From NCBI GenBank assembly GCA_964448045.1, contig CAYUVF010000047.1:1-37354 (forward strand): DNA of 37,354 nt, written 5' to 3'. The stretch's first letter is position 1; each line of letters opens with the position of its first letter. The notes beneath the pieces were generated by a model. The model was given only the letters and a program-made list of their open reading frames with translations. It was not told the origin of the DNA and did not search any database. Shown here in pieces: positions 9,506 through 19,675 of this stretch. This stretch comes from CAYUVF01 sp964448045. Lineage in GTDB: Bacteria > Bacteroidota > Rhodothermia > Rhodothermales > Salinibacteraceae. The translations under genes and the position numbers were made by a program.

Positions 9506-9726
9506 ACGTTCGGGTGAACCGATTGGGGCAATACAATGCGGCCATTATCGTACCATCCACTGGCGGCGCGAGGTCCCCCGGCGGACACAATCGGGTCTTT
9601 CGTGCATAGTACAACCCTCCGTTTCCTTCGTGGCCTGATGACATGCACGCCAAAAACGACGGCGCGCCACGAAGCCCCGATCTATCTTGGCGACAGTACC
9701 CCTTGTTTCCCTATTTGCTTTCCGCC

Positions 9727-10449
9727 ATGCGCCCGCTCATCGGCATCACGACCTCGTTCGAAGAAAGCACCCAGTCACTCCGCCGCGAGTACGTCCGCGC
9801 CGTGGAGCAAGCCGGAGCGGTGCCGCTTCCCCTGCCGATGGGCGAGTCGGATACCACCCTCCAGGCGCTGGCCGATCAGATCGACGGGCTGATCATCACC
9901 GGAGGGCCCGCGATTACGGACGGGCTGATCGGCACACTCCCGGAAGAGATTGCCGCCACCGATCCGGTCCGAGCGACGTCGGATCGGCAGTACCTGGCGG
10001 CGATGCTCCAGGCCGGCAAACCAATCCTGGGCATTTGCTACGGCATGCAGCTGCTCAACGCCCACGCCGGGGGCACCATCTACGCCGACGTGGAGCGGCA
10101 AGCGGACGGCGCGCTCGTGCACAGCCACAAACGCGGCGGGACAACGCATCAGCTGCAGATCGAGCCCAGGTCGAACTTACACCGCCTGCTCGATGCCAAA
10201 GCGCTCGACATCAACACCCGCCACCTGCAGGCCATTGCCACCGTGGGCGATGGATTTCGGGTCGTCGCACGCGCGCCCGACGGCGTCATCGAAGCCATCG
10301 AATCGGCCGACGGCACGATCCTTGGAGTCCAGTTTCACCCCGAACGGATGGATCCGCCCCTCCATCCGCTGTTCCAGCACCTCGTCGAGCACGCACGCCG
10401 CCAGGCCCGCGACCGCTCGGTGCAACCCGCCCCGGCTTCGTCTCCGTGA
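9727..10449 (+). CDS. Class-I glutamine amidotransferase, gamma-Glu-GABA hydrolase (PuuD/C26) type
   Basis: A 240-residue peptidase C26 protein. It begins RPLIGITTS, typical of the family. It has the oxyanion segment ITGGPAI, the nucleophile elbow GICYGMQ with catalytic Cys at about residue 105, HSHKRGGTTH, and the His-Glu pair in VQFHPERM near residue 203. Such enzymes hydrolyse gamma-glutamyl amides, for example gamma-Glu-GABA in putrescine breakdown. No other putrescine-pathway gene is nearby, so the substrate is uncertain. The frame is open from 9643, but 9727 is preferred because the conserved PLIGIT strand follows directly. The next gene starts 45 bases downstream. Confidence 0.85.
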   Translation: MRPLIGITTSFEESTQSLRREYVRAVEQAGAVPLPLPMGESDTTLQALADQIDGLIITGGPAITDGLIGTLPEEIAATDPVRATSDRQYLAAMLQAGKPILGICYGMQLLNAHAGGTIYADVERQADGALVHSHKRGGTTHQLQIEPRSNLHRLLDAKALDINTRHLQAIATVGDGFRVVARAPDGVIEAIESADGTILGVQFHPERMDPPLHPLFQHLVEHARRQARDRSVQPAPASSP

Positions 10450-10494
10450 TAGAAGCCGTACTGTCGTTTTCACCGGTTCCTGTGGTTATTCGTA

Positions 10495-12324
10495 ATGCCT
10501 GATTCGTCGCGCCCCACGCTGCCCGTCCCCACCGGCGCTCCACCGCCCACGCCCGATCCGGCCCCGTGGAAGCGGGCGGTATTTGGCTCCCTGCTGGCCG
10601 CGAGCCTGCTGGTGATCGCCGTTGGACTCGCACAGGATCTCCACTCGGAGGCCACCCACTACCTGTACGGCTGGGTCGAGCCTATCCCGGCAGCCGAGCC
10701 CGAACCGGCCGCCTCCCCCGCACCGTCGGTTCCGGCTGCCGACGAGGCCCTCCATCCCGACCTCCTGTATGGCGACTACTTTGGCGATGCCGTGCCGGCT
10801 GCTCGCGACACCTCGTCACTGGTCTATCAATTCCAGGATTTGCTTGAGCTCTTTCAGAAGCGGCAGGGTATCGATGACAACTTCACGATGCGTGTCATCG
10901 ACAATCGCAGCGGCGAGTTGCTGGAGCTGCGCACCCTCGCCGAGGCCCGCGCTGCCTACCGGCGGGGTGAACCGATAAACTGGCGCGCGATCGACCGCCA
11001 GCGCCGCCGGATGACGCGCCAGCTCGTGGACCGCTATGAAACCCGCGGCGTCTCCCGCGAGGCGATCACAATCAAGTGGGGCCGGGCCAACCAGGTGCTG
11101 GAAGCCCATGCGCGCAACGCGCCGTTCGTCGAGTACGAAACCCGGCTGGCCCGCTATCTGGACTTCAGCCTGCTCCCCACCCAAATCGGCACGGTCGAGA
11201 CGTTTAATCAGGATCATCTGGTGTCGCAGGTGGGCGCGCGCGGCCGCTACCAGATGATGCCGTGGATCTTGCGGCGCAGCGGCATTCATCAATATCGGCT
11301 GATGACGGCATCCGGAACCCGCGTGCCCGTTCGTGAGGAGCTGCATCCACTGCTGACGATGGAGCCGGCATTTTTGCTAATGCGCGGATACGCCAACGCC
11401 GTCGGCCACGAAATCCCTGGCCTCTCGGCGTACCACACCGGGCCCGGCAATATCTACAAGGTGTTTCGGCTGTTTTTGACCGAGGCAGACAATCGATTTT
11501 CGCCGTCGGCCTCCGTCATGGACGCCTACATGTGGGCTGTGACGGAAGGCTACGACCTGGTCTCCAGCCAATCGACCTTCGGCCCGTACTCGCGCGGCTA
11601 CATCGCCTCGGCCTACGGCGCACTGCGCGCAACCGATGCCCGGTCTCTCGATAGGACCAAAACGCTCCGTGCCGCGCGGGTACAAGTGGAGCGGGGCACA
11701 ACCCTGATGCTGGCCGATCTCCTCGATGCCCTGAAAGGCACTGCGTTACACTGGGGCCCGAGGAGCGACCCGTCTGCTACGCACTATGAGCGGTTCCGGG
11801 CACTCAACCCGCACTTCGACCTGCCCGTCAGCGATGGGGACGCCCTGCCCTCCGGAGCCAACGTGCGCTTCGTCGCCTCGGTGCGAGGGAAAGCCGTGCG
11901 CTTCTTCCTTCCCCTCGGCGCACCCGAAGCGCTGGCTCAGGCCGGTATCGACGCGCTCGACGAGGACGCAACCTTCCGCTTCGATGCGTCGACCTACCGC
12001 CGCCCCGAGGGAGCCCAAACGAAGTGGGATCGGGCCTATGATGCGCTGGTGCATGACATCCGTCGCTTCGGTTTCACCGAGGCCAACCGCGATCAGCTGC
12101 TTGCCCTGCATGAGCGCTTCGAGGCGCTGGCCACTGCGAACCCGACGCGCTACCGCCAGCGCCAGCTGCAGATCATTGAAACGCACCGGCGCATCTGGAT
12201 GTCGAACCCGTGGGAGCACCTGGCCGAGGTGGCCACCCGCGCCACCGGACGCCGCCCGATGCCCATCGAGCCGCCGGTGATGCTGCACCCCGATCCGTCG
12301 TCCATCACGGTACACCCGAAGTGA
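10495..12324 (+). CDS. Membrane-anchored lytic transglycosylase-like protein (divergent MltD/SLT)
   Basis: A 609-residue protein with one N-terminal transmembrane segment (residues 28-47, FGSLLAASLLVIAVGL), then a Pro/Ala-rich linker, placing the rest in the periplasm. Residues 226-256 (LLPTQIGTVETFNQDHLVSQ then GARGRYQMMP) align with the SLT signature E-S-x-F-x(4)-S-x-x-GAxGxxQxMP, making Glu235 the likely catalytic acid. SAYHTGPGNI at 311-320 matches the second SLT motif. It would cleave peptidoglycan glycan strands to anhydromuropeptides. The usual Leu/Trp before Gln-Met-Pro is Arg-Tyr, and no LysM repeat is seen. The C-terminal 200 residues are unassigned, apart from a stretch (GDALPSGANVRFVASVRGK) that might belong to a small binding domain. 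Its stop lies 12 bases from the convergent MOSC gene. Confidence 0.75.
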   Translation: MPDSSRPTLPVPTGAPPPTPDPAPWKRAVFGSLLAASLLVIAVGLAQDLHSEATHYLYGWVEPIPAAEPEPAASPAPSVPAADEALHPDLLYGDYFGDAVPAARDTSSLVYQFQDLLELFQKRQGIDDNFTMRVIDNRSGELLELRTLAEARAAYRRGEPINWRAIDRQRRRMTRQLVDRYETRGVSREAITIKWGRANQVLEAHARNAPFVEYETRLARYLDFSLLPTQIGTVETFNQDHLVSQVGARGRYQMMPWILRRSGIHQYRLMTASGTRVPVREELHPLLTMEPAFLLMRGYANAVGHEIPGLSAYHTGPGNIYKVFRLFLTEADNRFSPSASVMDAYMWAVTEGYDLVSSQSTFGPYSRGYIASAYGALRATDARSLDRTKTLRAARVQVERGTTLMLADLLDALKGTALHWGPRSDPSATHYERFRALNPHFDLPVSDGDALPSGANVRFVASVRGKAVRFFLPLGAPEALAQAGIDALDEDATFRFDASTYRRPEGAQTKWDRAYDALVHDIRRFGFTEANRDQLLALHERFEALATANPTRYRQRQLQIIETHRRIWMSNPWEHLAEVATRATGRRPMPIEPPVMLHPDPSSITVHPK

Positions 12325-12336
12325 TCTGCCGGCCAC

Positions 12337-12867
12337 TCACACCCGCCGGATCGGGTCGCCGGTAGATATCGTTCCCGGCGTGCGCACGACGAACAACGCT
12401 CCCCGATAGCGATCCCGACTCACGGCGGCGAAGGCTTCGGGCGAGGTGCGGTTACGAAAGGCGGTACACGGCTTATGCGGACGGGTGCTGCGCTCCAAAA
12501 GGGCCGTTCCCACCTCCACCCGGTCGCCCGGCTCCAGCGCGGCGAGATCGAAGCCACGCGTGATCAGGTTGTCGCCAATCACGACGGGGTCGACCCCGAA
12601 CACGTCGAGCACATCCGCAGCGATGGCACTCACCTCGCGCCCCGGCACAAACGCGCCCTTGTAGAATGACTTACGGTCGTGGTCCCCCACGAAGCCGCGT
12701 CCGGGGATGGCGCGCACCTCCTCGCGCTCGGCATGACGATGCGGCTGCGGCGTCTCCACGAGCATTTCGACCCACCCGGTGTCTCCCAGATCGAGCCGCT
12801 CCAACTGCTCGATGTACTCCTCGGCCTGATCGCGGTCAATGCGGGTGCGCTTGGTCGTGGGCGTCAT
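12337..12867 (-). CDS. MOSC domain protein
   Basis: A 176-residue MOSC (molybdenum cofactor sulfurase C-terminal) domain protein. The family features are RAIPGRGFVGDH near residues 52-63, VIGDNLITRGFDLAALEPGD (97-116), VGTALLE and the conserved cysteine in HKPCTAF (Cys134). Stand-alone MOSC proteins such as YiiM reduce N-hydroxylated bases with molybdenum cofactor. That activity is a family-level inference. The gene follows ppk1 by 27 bases on the same strand and is probably the last gene of the dnaG-ppk1 operon. Confidence 0.82.
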   Translation of the reverse strand: MTPTTKRTRIDRDQAEEYIEQLERLDLGDTGWVEMLVETPQPHRHAEREEVRAIPGRGFVGDHDRKSFYKGAFVPGREVSAIAADVLDVFGVDPVVIGDNLITRGFDLAALEPGDRVEVGTALLERSTRPHKPCTAFRNRTSPEAFAAVSRDRYRGALFVVRTPGTISTGDPIRRV

Positions 12868-12894
12868 GACAGAAAAGGAATCCGGTGATCGAAA

Positions 12895-15126
<2,232 letters not shown>

Positions 15127-15197
15127 ATGGTCCTCGCTTCGGGTTGACGTTCGCTCGGGAGGGGGCACCTGCACGTTTGCGCGGGGGCTGCAGGTGC

Positions 15198-17180
15198 TCA
15201 CGCTGCATTCGTCCACGTCACGTACTCCCGCTCTTCGATCTTTTTCTTGAGCTGATGCAGGGCCATCATCTCGTTTTGAACGGCGCGCATCTCCTCTTCG
15301 TTGCCCGCCTTCGAGGCCTGATACATCTGTTGCCGATGCGCCTCGATGGCTTCGTTAACGCGGTCGAGCTTGAGCAGCGTCATCGCGCTGGCGCCGGCTT
15401 CGTACGGCTCCTCGTTCAACCGGGGTACGGTGATGTTCTGTCGTTGGATCCAATTCTTGGAGGGCTCGTGTTCGTCCACCATCACGGCAGCCCCCAAGCG
15501 CTGCACGAGCGAACCAAACTTACCTTCGAGAATCTGCTGGGGACGCACGTCATTTTTCTCGTACATCTGGGCGAGCACGCGGACGAGCTTGCGCGTGGGC
15601 CCCGGGGTGAACTCGTTCAGGGACATGTTGCTGAGGATAAACTCTACGAGCGGCGTCCCCTGCTCCAGCATGAGCCGCAACAAGACCTTCTCCTCGGGGA
15701 GCGGCGGACGCGGCGCCTCGGCCTCGGTCGCGCCAGCCTCGGTCGCGCCAGCCTCGGTCGCGTCCTCTTCAGCTCCGGCGTCGTTGGCGGCATGATTGGC
15801 GGGCGGCGGCGTGGGCGGAGCGGGAGCGGACGGCCCCTTTCGCCGCTGGCGGCGTTCCCGCCGGGCGGCTTTGCGCTCCTGTTTGTCGAGCTCGGTGTCG
15901 AGCATGCGAAAGAGATCCGTGTCCGGAACGCCGAGCACATCGCTGGTGCGTCGCACATACTCACGCTGCAAGTTTCGATCCGGAATCTCGGCAATGGCAG
16001 CCATAATGTCCCGCTGCACCTCGACGCGGTCTTCGGGCGTATCGAGTGCTTCATCCCGCTGGGCGCGCTGGTAGCGAAACGCGGGCATGTCGAGCCGCTC
16101 ATCGTCGATGTACTCTTTGAACGCCTCGGGACCGTGCGCTTGCACGAACGAATCAGGGTCATCGCCCTCGGGCAGCTCGACGGCGTATGCGCCAAGGCCC
16201 TGCTTCAACACCAGATGCAAGGCCCGCACGGCCGCGCGAGCGCCGGCTTCATCGGCGTCGTAGAGCAGCACGAGACGCTTTCCATAACGGCCCAGCGTCT
16301 GTACCTGCTCCTCGGTGAGCGCCGTCCCGCTGGACGCCACCGCCGTCTCAATACCAGCCTGATGCAGCGCAATGACATCCGTGTAGCCTTCCACGAGCAG
16401 CGCCTCATCCTGCTGCCGAATGGCCGACTTGGCCTGGCGCAGTCCGTAGAGCACCTTGCTCTTGTGGTAGACGCGCGTCTCCGGCGAGTTGATGTACTTG
16501 GGCTGATCGGCGGCGTCGTCAAGGATGCGCCCGCCGAAGCCAAGCACTTTGCCGACGTGCGAGAAAATCGGGAAGATGACGCGGTCGCGGTACCGGTCGT
16601 AATAGCCGCTGCTGTCATTGCGCTCGATGATGAGCCCGGCGTCTTCAAGGATCTCGGGCTCAATCTGCTTTTCTTTCGCGGCGTTGAGCAGCGCATCCCA
16701 TGCATCGGGCGCGTAACCCAGGCCAAAGCGCTTGATCGTGGCAGGCTCAATGCCCCGCTGGCGGAGATAGTTCAGCGCCGGCTTGCCGCGCTCGGTCTGC
16801 GTCAGTTGGCGATAGAAGAAGCGCCCGGCGAAGCGTAGCGCGTGATAGATGGCCTCGGTACGGCTGGCTTGCTCGGCGTCGATGTCGTCTTCCGGCAGTG
16901 GGATACCGGTGCGCTCGGCGAGCATCCGGGCGGTTTCGACAAAGCTGATGCCCTCCATCTCCTGCAGGAACGTAAAAACATCGCCCCCGGCCCCGCATCC
17001 GAAACAGTAGTAGAGATTTTTATCCGGATCGATGCTGAACGACGGCGTCTTCTCCTGATGGAACGGGCACAGGCCCTTGTAGCGCGACCCACTACGCTTG
17101 AGTTGGACGTAGTCGCTCACTACGTCGACAATATCCACCGCCGCACGGATCTCCTCTATTTTTTCGTCGGGAATCGCCAT
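15198..17180 (-). CDS. dnaG: DNA primase
   Basis: DnaG makes RNA primers at the replication fork. The 660-residue protein has the CHC2 zinc ribbon with C38, H41, C59 and C62 (CPFH...CFGC), the RNA-polymerase-like core with GFGGRIL, and the TOPRIM metal site (VEGYTD near residue 260, YDADEAGAR near 307). A C-terminal helicase-interaction region follows. The linker between core and C-terminus is long and rich in Ala, Glu and charged residues. It contains an ATEAG repeat encoded by 15-bp tandem repeats, making the protein longer than E. coli DnaG (581 residues). A GTG at 17186 precedes in frame; the ATG at 17180 (MAIPDEKIEEIR) matches usual starts. ppk1 lies just downstream. Confidence 0.96.
   Translation of the reverse strand: MAIPDEKIEEIRAAVDIVDVVSDYVQLKRSGSRYKGLCPFHQEKTPSFSIDPDKNLYYCFGCGAGGDVFTFLQEMEGISFVETARMLAERTGIPLPEDDIDAEQASRTEAIYHALRFAGRFFYRQLTQTERGKPALNYLRQRGIEPATIKRFGLGYAPDAWDALLNAAKEKQIEPEILEDAGLIIERNDSSGYYDRYRDRVIFPIFSHVGKVLGFGGRILDDAADQPKYINSPETRVYHKSKVLYGLRQAKSAIRQQDEALLVEGYTDVIALHQAGIETAVASSGTALTEEQVQTLGRYGKRLVLLYDADEAGARAAVRALHLVLKQGLGAYAVELPEGDDPDSFVQAHGPEAFKEYIDDERLDMPAFRYQRAQRDEALDTPEDRVEVQRDIMAAIAEIPDRNLQREYVRRTSDVLGVPDTDLFRMLDTELDKQERKAARRERRQRRKGPSAPAPPTPPPANHAANDAGAEEDATEAGATEAGATEAEAPRPPLPEEKVLLRLMLEQGTPLVEFILSNMSLNEFTPGPTRKLVRVLAQMYEKNDVRPQQILEGKFGSLVQRLGAAVMVDEHEPSKNWIQRQNITVPRLNEEPYEAGASAMTLLKLDRVNEAIEAHRQQMYQASKAGNEEEMRAVQNEMMALHQLKKKIEEREYVTWTNAA
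15721..15763. repeat. 15-bp tandem repeat in the dnaG linker
   Basis: Two perfect copies of GCCTCGGTCGCGCCA (15721-15735 and 15736-15750) are followed by a third copy that starts to diverge at base 13 (15751-15763). In the DnaG frame each unit encodes an ATEAG-like pentapeptide, roughly residues 472-486, in the unstructured linker before the helicase-binding domain. Copy number could vary between strains without changing frame. Confidence 0.85.
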
Positions 17181-17285
17181 GCACACACGCGTTCATGAGA
17201 CCGATCCGCAGCGTATGTGTATACGTTGTGCGCGGACGCCAGATCCCGGTCCGCAAACGCCGCTCGGGACACGAATGGGGACCAA

Positions 17286-17441
17286 TCAGGCGCGCAACTG
17301 GACCGGCATGCCGGGGCGGGTCTGGCTCACCTGGGCCTGCTGGTCATCCTCTACGGGTCCGATGTCGGGCTTGTTGGAGCACTGGCACGAGGAGAGGCTG
17401 AGACAGAGCAGCAGAGTTCCCAGAACAAATACGCGCTTCAT
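17286..17441 (-). CDS. Tiny lipoprotein of unknown function
   Basis: A 51-residue predicted lipoprotein. It begins MKRVFVLGTLLLCLSLSSC, with a basic n-region, hydrophobic core and an L-S-S-C lipobox placing the lipidated Cys at residue 19. The mature part has a second Cys two residues on (CQC), then about 30 polar residues with no domain. The ATG at 17441 is chosen because the signal sequence starts there, although the frame is open much further upstream into the preceding gene. It lies between the TerB-like gene and dnaG on the same strand. Confidence 0.55.
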   Translation of the reverse strand: MKRVFVLGTLLLCLSLSSCQCSNKPDIGPVEDDQQAQVSQTRPGMPVQLRA

Positions 17442-17481
17442 GGTAGACAAAGAGGGATCAAAAAAGTGAAACGAAGACTCG

Positions 17482-17991
17482 TTACGGCGCTTCTTGCTCG
17501 ATGTCCCAAGCGTGGGCGAGACGCTGGATGAACGCCGCTTCGGCCGGGACGATAAAACCTTCGGCCAGAGCCAGTTCCACCAAATCACTGAGCACGGCAA
17601 TCCGCTGATCGCGGGGCATCGTGCCGCTGAGGTCGGCGATCGACACGTCGAGCATCTGATCGCGGGCGTCGCTCAAAAACATCAGCGTAGCCTCGTGCAC
17701 GACGCGGTGGATCCGCTGCTCGGGCGCCTCTGGATACCACAGATCCAGCATCTCGTAGAGGGCCACCTGGCCTTCCGGGCGCTCCTCGGCGCCGCGGTGG
17801 ACGAGCACGAGGTACACGAGCGCCATCTCGTGCATCGAACTCCAGTCGGTGCCGTCATCGCGCGGGGTCTGCAGCGCAGCCGCCCAGTCGTAAGACAGCG
17901 CATCCACCGGATCCCCCGGCTCCATATCCAGCACGCTCCCGATCAGCGGATCGTCCATCAGCAGGTCATTATCCCTTGGCATTGACATCAA
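17482..17991 (-). CDS. TerB-like helical protein of unknown function
   Basis: A 169-residue acidic, soluble protein with no signal peptide. The last third (VLSDLVELALAEGFIVPAEA, then FIQRLAHAWDIE) resembles the TerB/DUF533-type helical metal-binding fold, where acidic residues line a helix pair. The match is at the level of pattern only. The first 60 residues are unassigned. Starts at 17991, 17988 or 17982 are equally possible. It heads the - strand run that leads through the tiny lipoprotein to dnaG and ppk1, and is divergent from dapD. Confidence 0.65.
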   Translation of the reverse strand: MMSMPRDNDLLMDDPLIGSVLDMEPGDPVDALSYDWAAALQTPRDDGTDWSSMHEMALVYLVLVHRGAEERPEGQVALYEMLDLWYPEAPEQRIHRVVHEATLMFLSDARDQMLDVSIADLSGTMPRDQRIAVLSDLVELALAEGFIVPAEAAFIQRLAHAWDIEQEAP

Positions 17992-18132
17992 ACTACGCGC
18001 ATCAATGAACGAAACATCCCGCCCACATCCAACCCTCCTCGCGGCTTCCGACGATTATTTCACAGATGGTCAGCATCCTCAGCGGACCAGTACCCCCGGT
18101 TGATTTGTTCGAAATGCGTTCTGTACCCTGCG

Positions 18133-18138
18133 TATACT
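18133..18138 (+). promoter_or_regulatory. Possible -10 box for dapD
   Basis: TATACT lies 35 bases before the ATG at 18174 and would start transcription about 28 bases upstream of it. That rules against the longer frame starting at 18066. No good -35 is seen at 17 bp; TTGTTC is 22 bp away. Confidence 0.3.
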
Positions 18139-18173
18139 GGATTCACTTTTCCACGAATCTCCCCCGTCTTTCT

Positions 18174-19010
18174 ATGGCTCTTCCCGATCTCCGCGACCGC
18201 ATCGAAGCGCTCGCCGATACCCCTGAAGACGATTTGCACGCGGCCGAGGCCGCCGTTCGCGATTTGCTCGACGCGCTTAATAAGGGCCGCGTGCGATCGG
18301 CCTCGCGGGCGGATGATGGCATGTGGAAGGCGCACGCGTGGGTAAAAAAGGGCATCCTGCTGGGCTTTCGCATCGGCGAGATGGAAGATTACTCGTCGCG
18401 CACGTTTCCGTATTTTGATAAGCACACCTATCCGCTAAAGCCGCTCTCCAAAGCCGATGGCGTGCGGCTCGTCCCCGGCGGCTCGTCCATCCGTACCGGC
18501 TCGTTCGTCGCTGCAGGGGTCGTCTGCATGCCCCCGATGTACATCAACGTGGGTGCGTATGTAGACGAAGGCACGATGGTCGACTCGCACGCGCTCGTAG
18601 GCAGTTGCGCGCAGATCGGCCGGCAAGTACATCTCTCGGCCGCGGCACAGATCGGCGGGGTACTGGAACCCGTCAATGCGACGCCGGTGATCGTGGAAGA
18701 TGACGTGTTCATCGGGGGCGGATGCGGATTGTACGAGGGCTGCATCGTCCGCTCCCGCGCCGTGCTCGCCCCGAATGTGACGCTTACAAGTTCGACGCGC
18801 ATCTACGATTTGGTCCGCGAAACGGTGCACACCAGTGCTGAGGATCAACCGCTGGAGGTGCCCGAAGGCGCTGTGGTCGTGCCCGGTACGCGCGGCCTCG
18901 ATTCGGACTTTGCCCGTGAGCACGGCCTCGGCCTGTACGCGCCCGTCATCGTCAAGTATCGCGACGCGTCCACAGCGGCGTCGACCGCCCTCGAAGAGGC
19001 CCTCCGCTAA
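18174..19010 (+). CDS. dapD: 2,3,4,5-tetrahydropyridine-2,6-dicarboxylate N-succinyltransferase
   Basis: DapD transfers succinyl from succinyl-CoA to tetrahydrodipicolinate in the succinylase branch of lysine/meso-diaminopimelate synthesis. The 278-residue product has the short helical N-terminal domain, WKAHAWVKKGILLGFRIG, and then a left-handed beta-helix of imperfect hexapeptides (for example VGAYVDEGTMVDSHALVGSCAQIG). It also has the family segments RTGSFVAAGVVCMPPMYINVGA and IVEDDVFIGGGCGLYEGC. Length is close to the E. coli enzyme (274). The frame opens at 18066, but 18174 starts the conserved N-terminus. The GDCCVxC gene follows 11 bases after the stop, so dapD may be cotranscribed with the metal cassette. 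Confidence 0.95.
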   Translation: MALPDLRDRIEALADTPEDDLHAAEAAVRDLLDALNKGRVRSASRADDGMWKAHAWVKKGILLGFRIGEMEDYSSRTFPYFDKHTYPLKPLSKADGVRLVPGGSSIRTGSFVAAGVVCMPPMYINVGAYVDEGTMVDSHALVGSCAQIGRQVHLSAAAQIGGVLEPVNATPVIVEDDVFIGGGCGLYEGCIVRSRAVLAPNVTLTSSTRIYDLVRETVHTSAEDQPLEVPEGAVVVPGTRGLDSDFAREHGLGLYAPVIVKYRDASTAASTALEEALR

Positions 19011-19021
19011 CCTGCAGTCCT

Positions 19022-19243
19022 ATGGCCGCCCTAACGCTGACCGCCACGCTGACGTGCCCCACCTGCGGGGGCACAACCGAGGCCACGATGCCCACTGACC
19101 GCTGCCAATTTTTCTGGGAGTGCCCACACTGCGCGACCGTACTCCGCCCTCGCGACGGGGACTGCTGCGTGTTCTGCTCCTACGGCAGCAGCCCTTGTCC
19201 GCCGGTGCAACAGGCCGGCGAAGGCTCCGCCACGTGCTGCTAA
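19022..19243 (+). CDS. GDCCVxC-type small cysteine-rich protein
   Basis: A 73-residue protein with a zinc-ribbon-like N-terminal half (CPTCGGTTE then WECPHC) and the diagnostic GDCCVFCSYGSSPCPP motif near residues 46-61, ending in CC. NCBI names this family 'GDCCVxC domain-containing (seleno)protein'. Some members have selenocysteine; here all positions are ordinary Cys codons. Members commonly sit beside mercury or zinc/cobalt efflux genes. Function is unproven; binding of a soft metal or thiol redox chemistry is the natural guess. It is directly upstream of an ArsR repressor and a CDF exporter, which supports a metal role. Confidence 0.8.
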   Translation: MAALTLTATLTCPTCGGTTEATMPTDRCQFFWECPHCATVLRPRDGDCCVFCSYGSSPCPPVQQAGEGSATCC

Positions 19244-19267
19244 CTCCCCGACTTCCCACCGCCCGTC

Positions 19268-19600
19268 ATGCCCGAATCCTGCGCCCCCGAATCGGCTGCG
19301 AACCATCCGCTCCCTCCCGATGCAGTCATCAGCGCGTCGGTGCGCCTCCTCAAGGGGTTCGCCGACGGGACGCGCCTGCGCATCCTGTGTGTACTTCGAG
19401 ACGGGGAAGTCTGCGTCCACGAGATCGTTGATGCACTGGACGTGAGCCAGTCGGCCGTGAGCCATCAGCTGCGCGTGCTGCGCAATGCCCGCCTCGTCAC
19501 GCGCCGCAAGCAGGGCCGCCATGTCTACTACCGCCTCGCCGATGAACATGTGGTGGAGATGCTGGAGAATGCGCTCTCCCACGGCCGCGAGGCCGCGTAA
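19268..19600 (+). CDS. ArsR/SmtB-family metal-responsive repressor
   Basis: A 110-residue winged helix-turn-helix repressor. The recognition helix is SQSAVSHQLRVL (60-71), followed by the wing RKQGRHVYYRL. The C-terminal helix has D92, H94, H105 and E108, the full alpha-5 pattern D-x-H-x(10)-H-x2-E that binds Zn(II) in SmtB, CzrA and ZiaR. The alpha-3 segment EVCVHEI has one Cys and one His, and Cys5 lies near the N-terminus, so an alpha-3 site is possible. It most likely senses Zn, Co or Cd and releases DNA when metal binds. It starts 24 bases after the GDCCVxC gene. A palindrome between it and the CDF gene is its probable operator. Confidence 0.88.
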   Translation: MPESCAPESAANHPLPPDAVISASVRLLKGFADGTRLRILCVLRDGEVCVHEIVDALDVSQSAVSHQLRVLRNARLVTRRKQGRHVYYRLADEHVVEMLENALSHGREAA

Positions 19601-19636
19601 ACTTTTGTCTCGCGAAACATCAGTTGAATCACTTAA

Positions 19637-19654
19637 TATGAACAAGTGATCATA
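19637..19654 (+). promoter_or_regulatory. Likely ArsR/SmtB operator before the CDF exporter
   Basis: TATGAACAAGTGATCATA is an imperfect 18-bp palindrome with perfect TATGA/TCATA arms. It resembles the TGAACA-containing operators of SmtB/CzrA-type repressors. A second overlapping inverted repeat pairs ATCACTT (19628-19634) with AAGTGAT (19644-19650). The site is in an AT-rich island 22 bases before the exporter's ATG at 19676, where a bound repressor would block transcription. Confidence 0.55.
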
Positions 19655-19675
19655 CTTTAATTAATCAATTTCCCC

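Noticed and set aside
19022..19243. Possible selenocysteine in the GDCCVxC protein
   Set aside because: The motif is encoded with normal Cys codons and no in-frame TGA occurs before the end.
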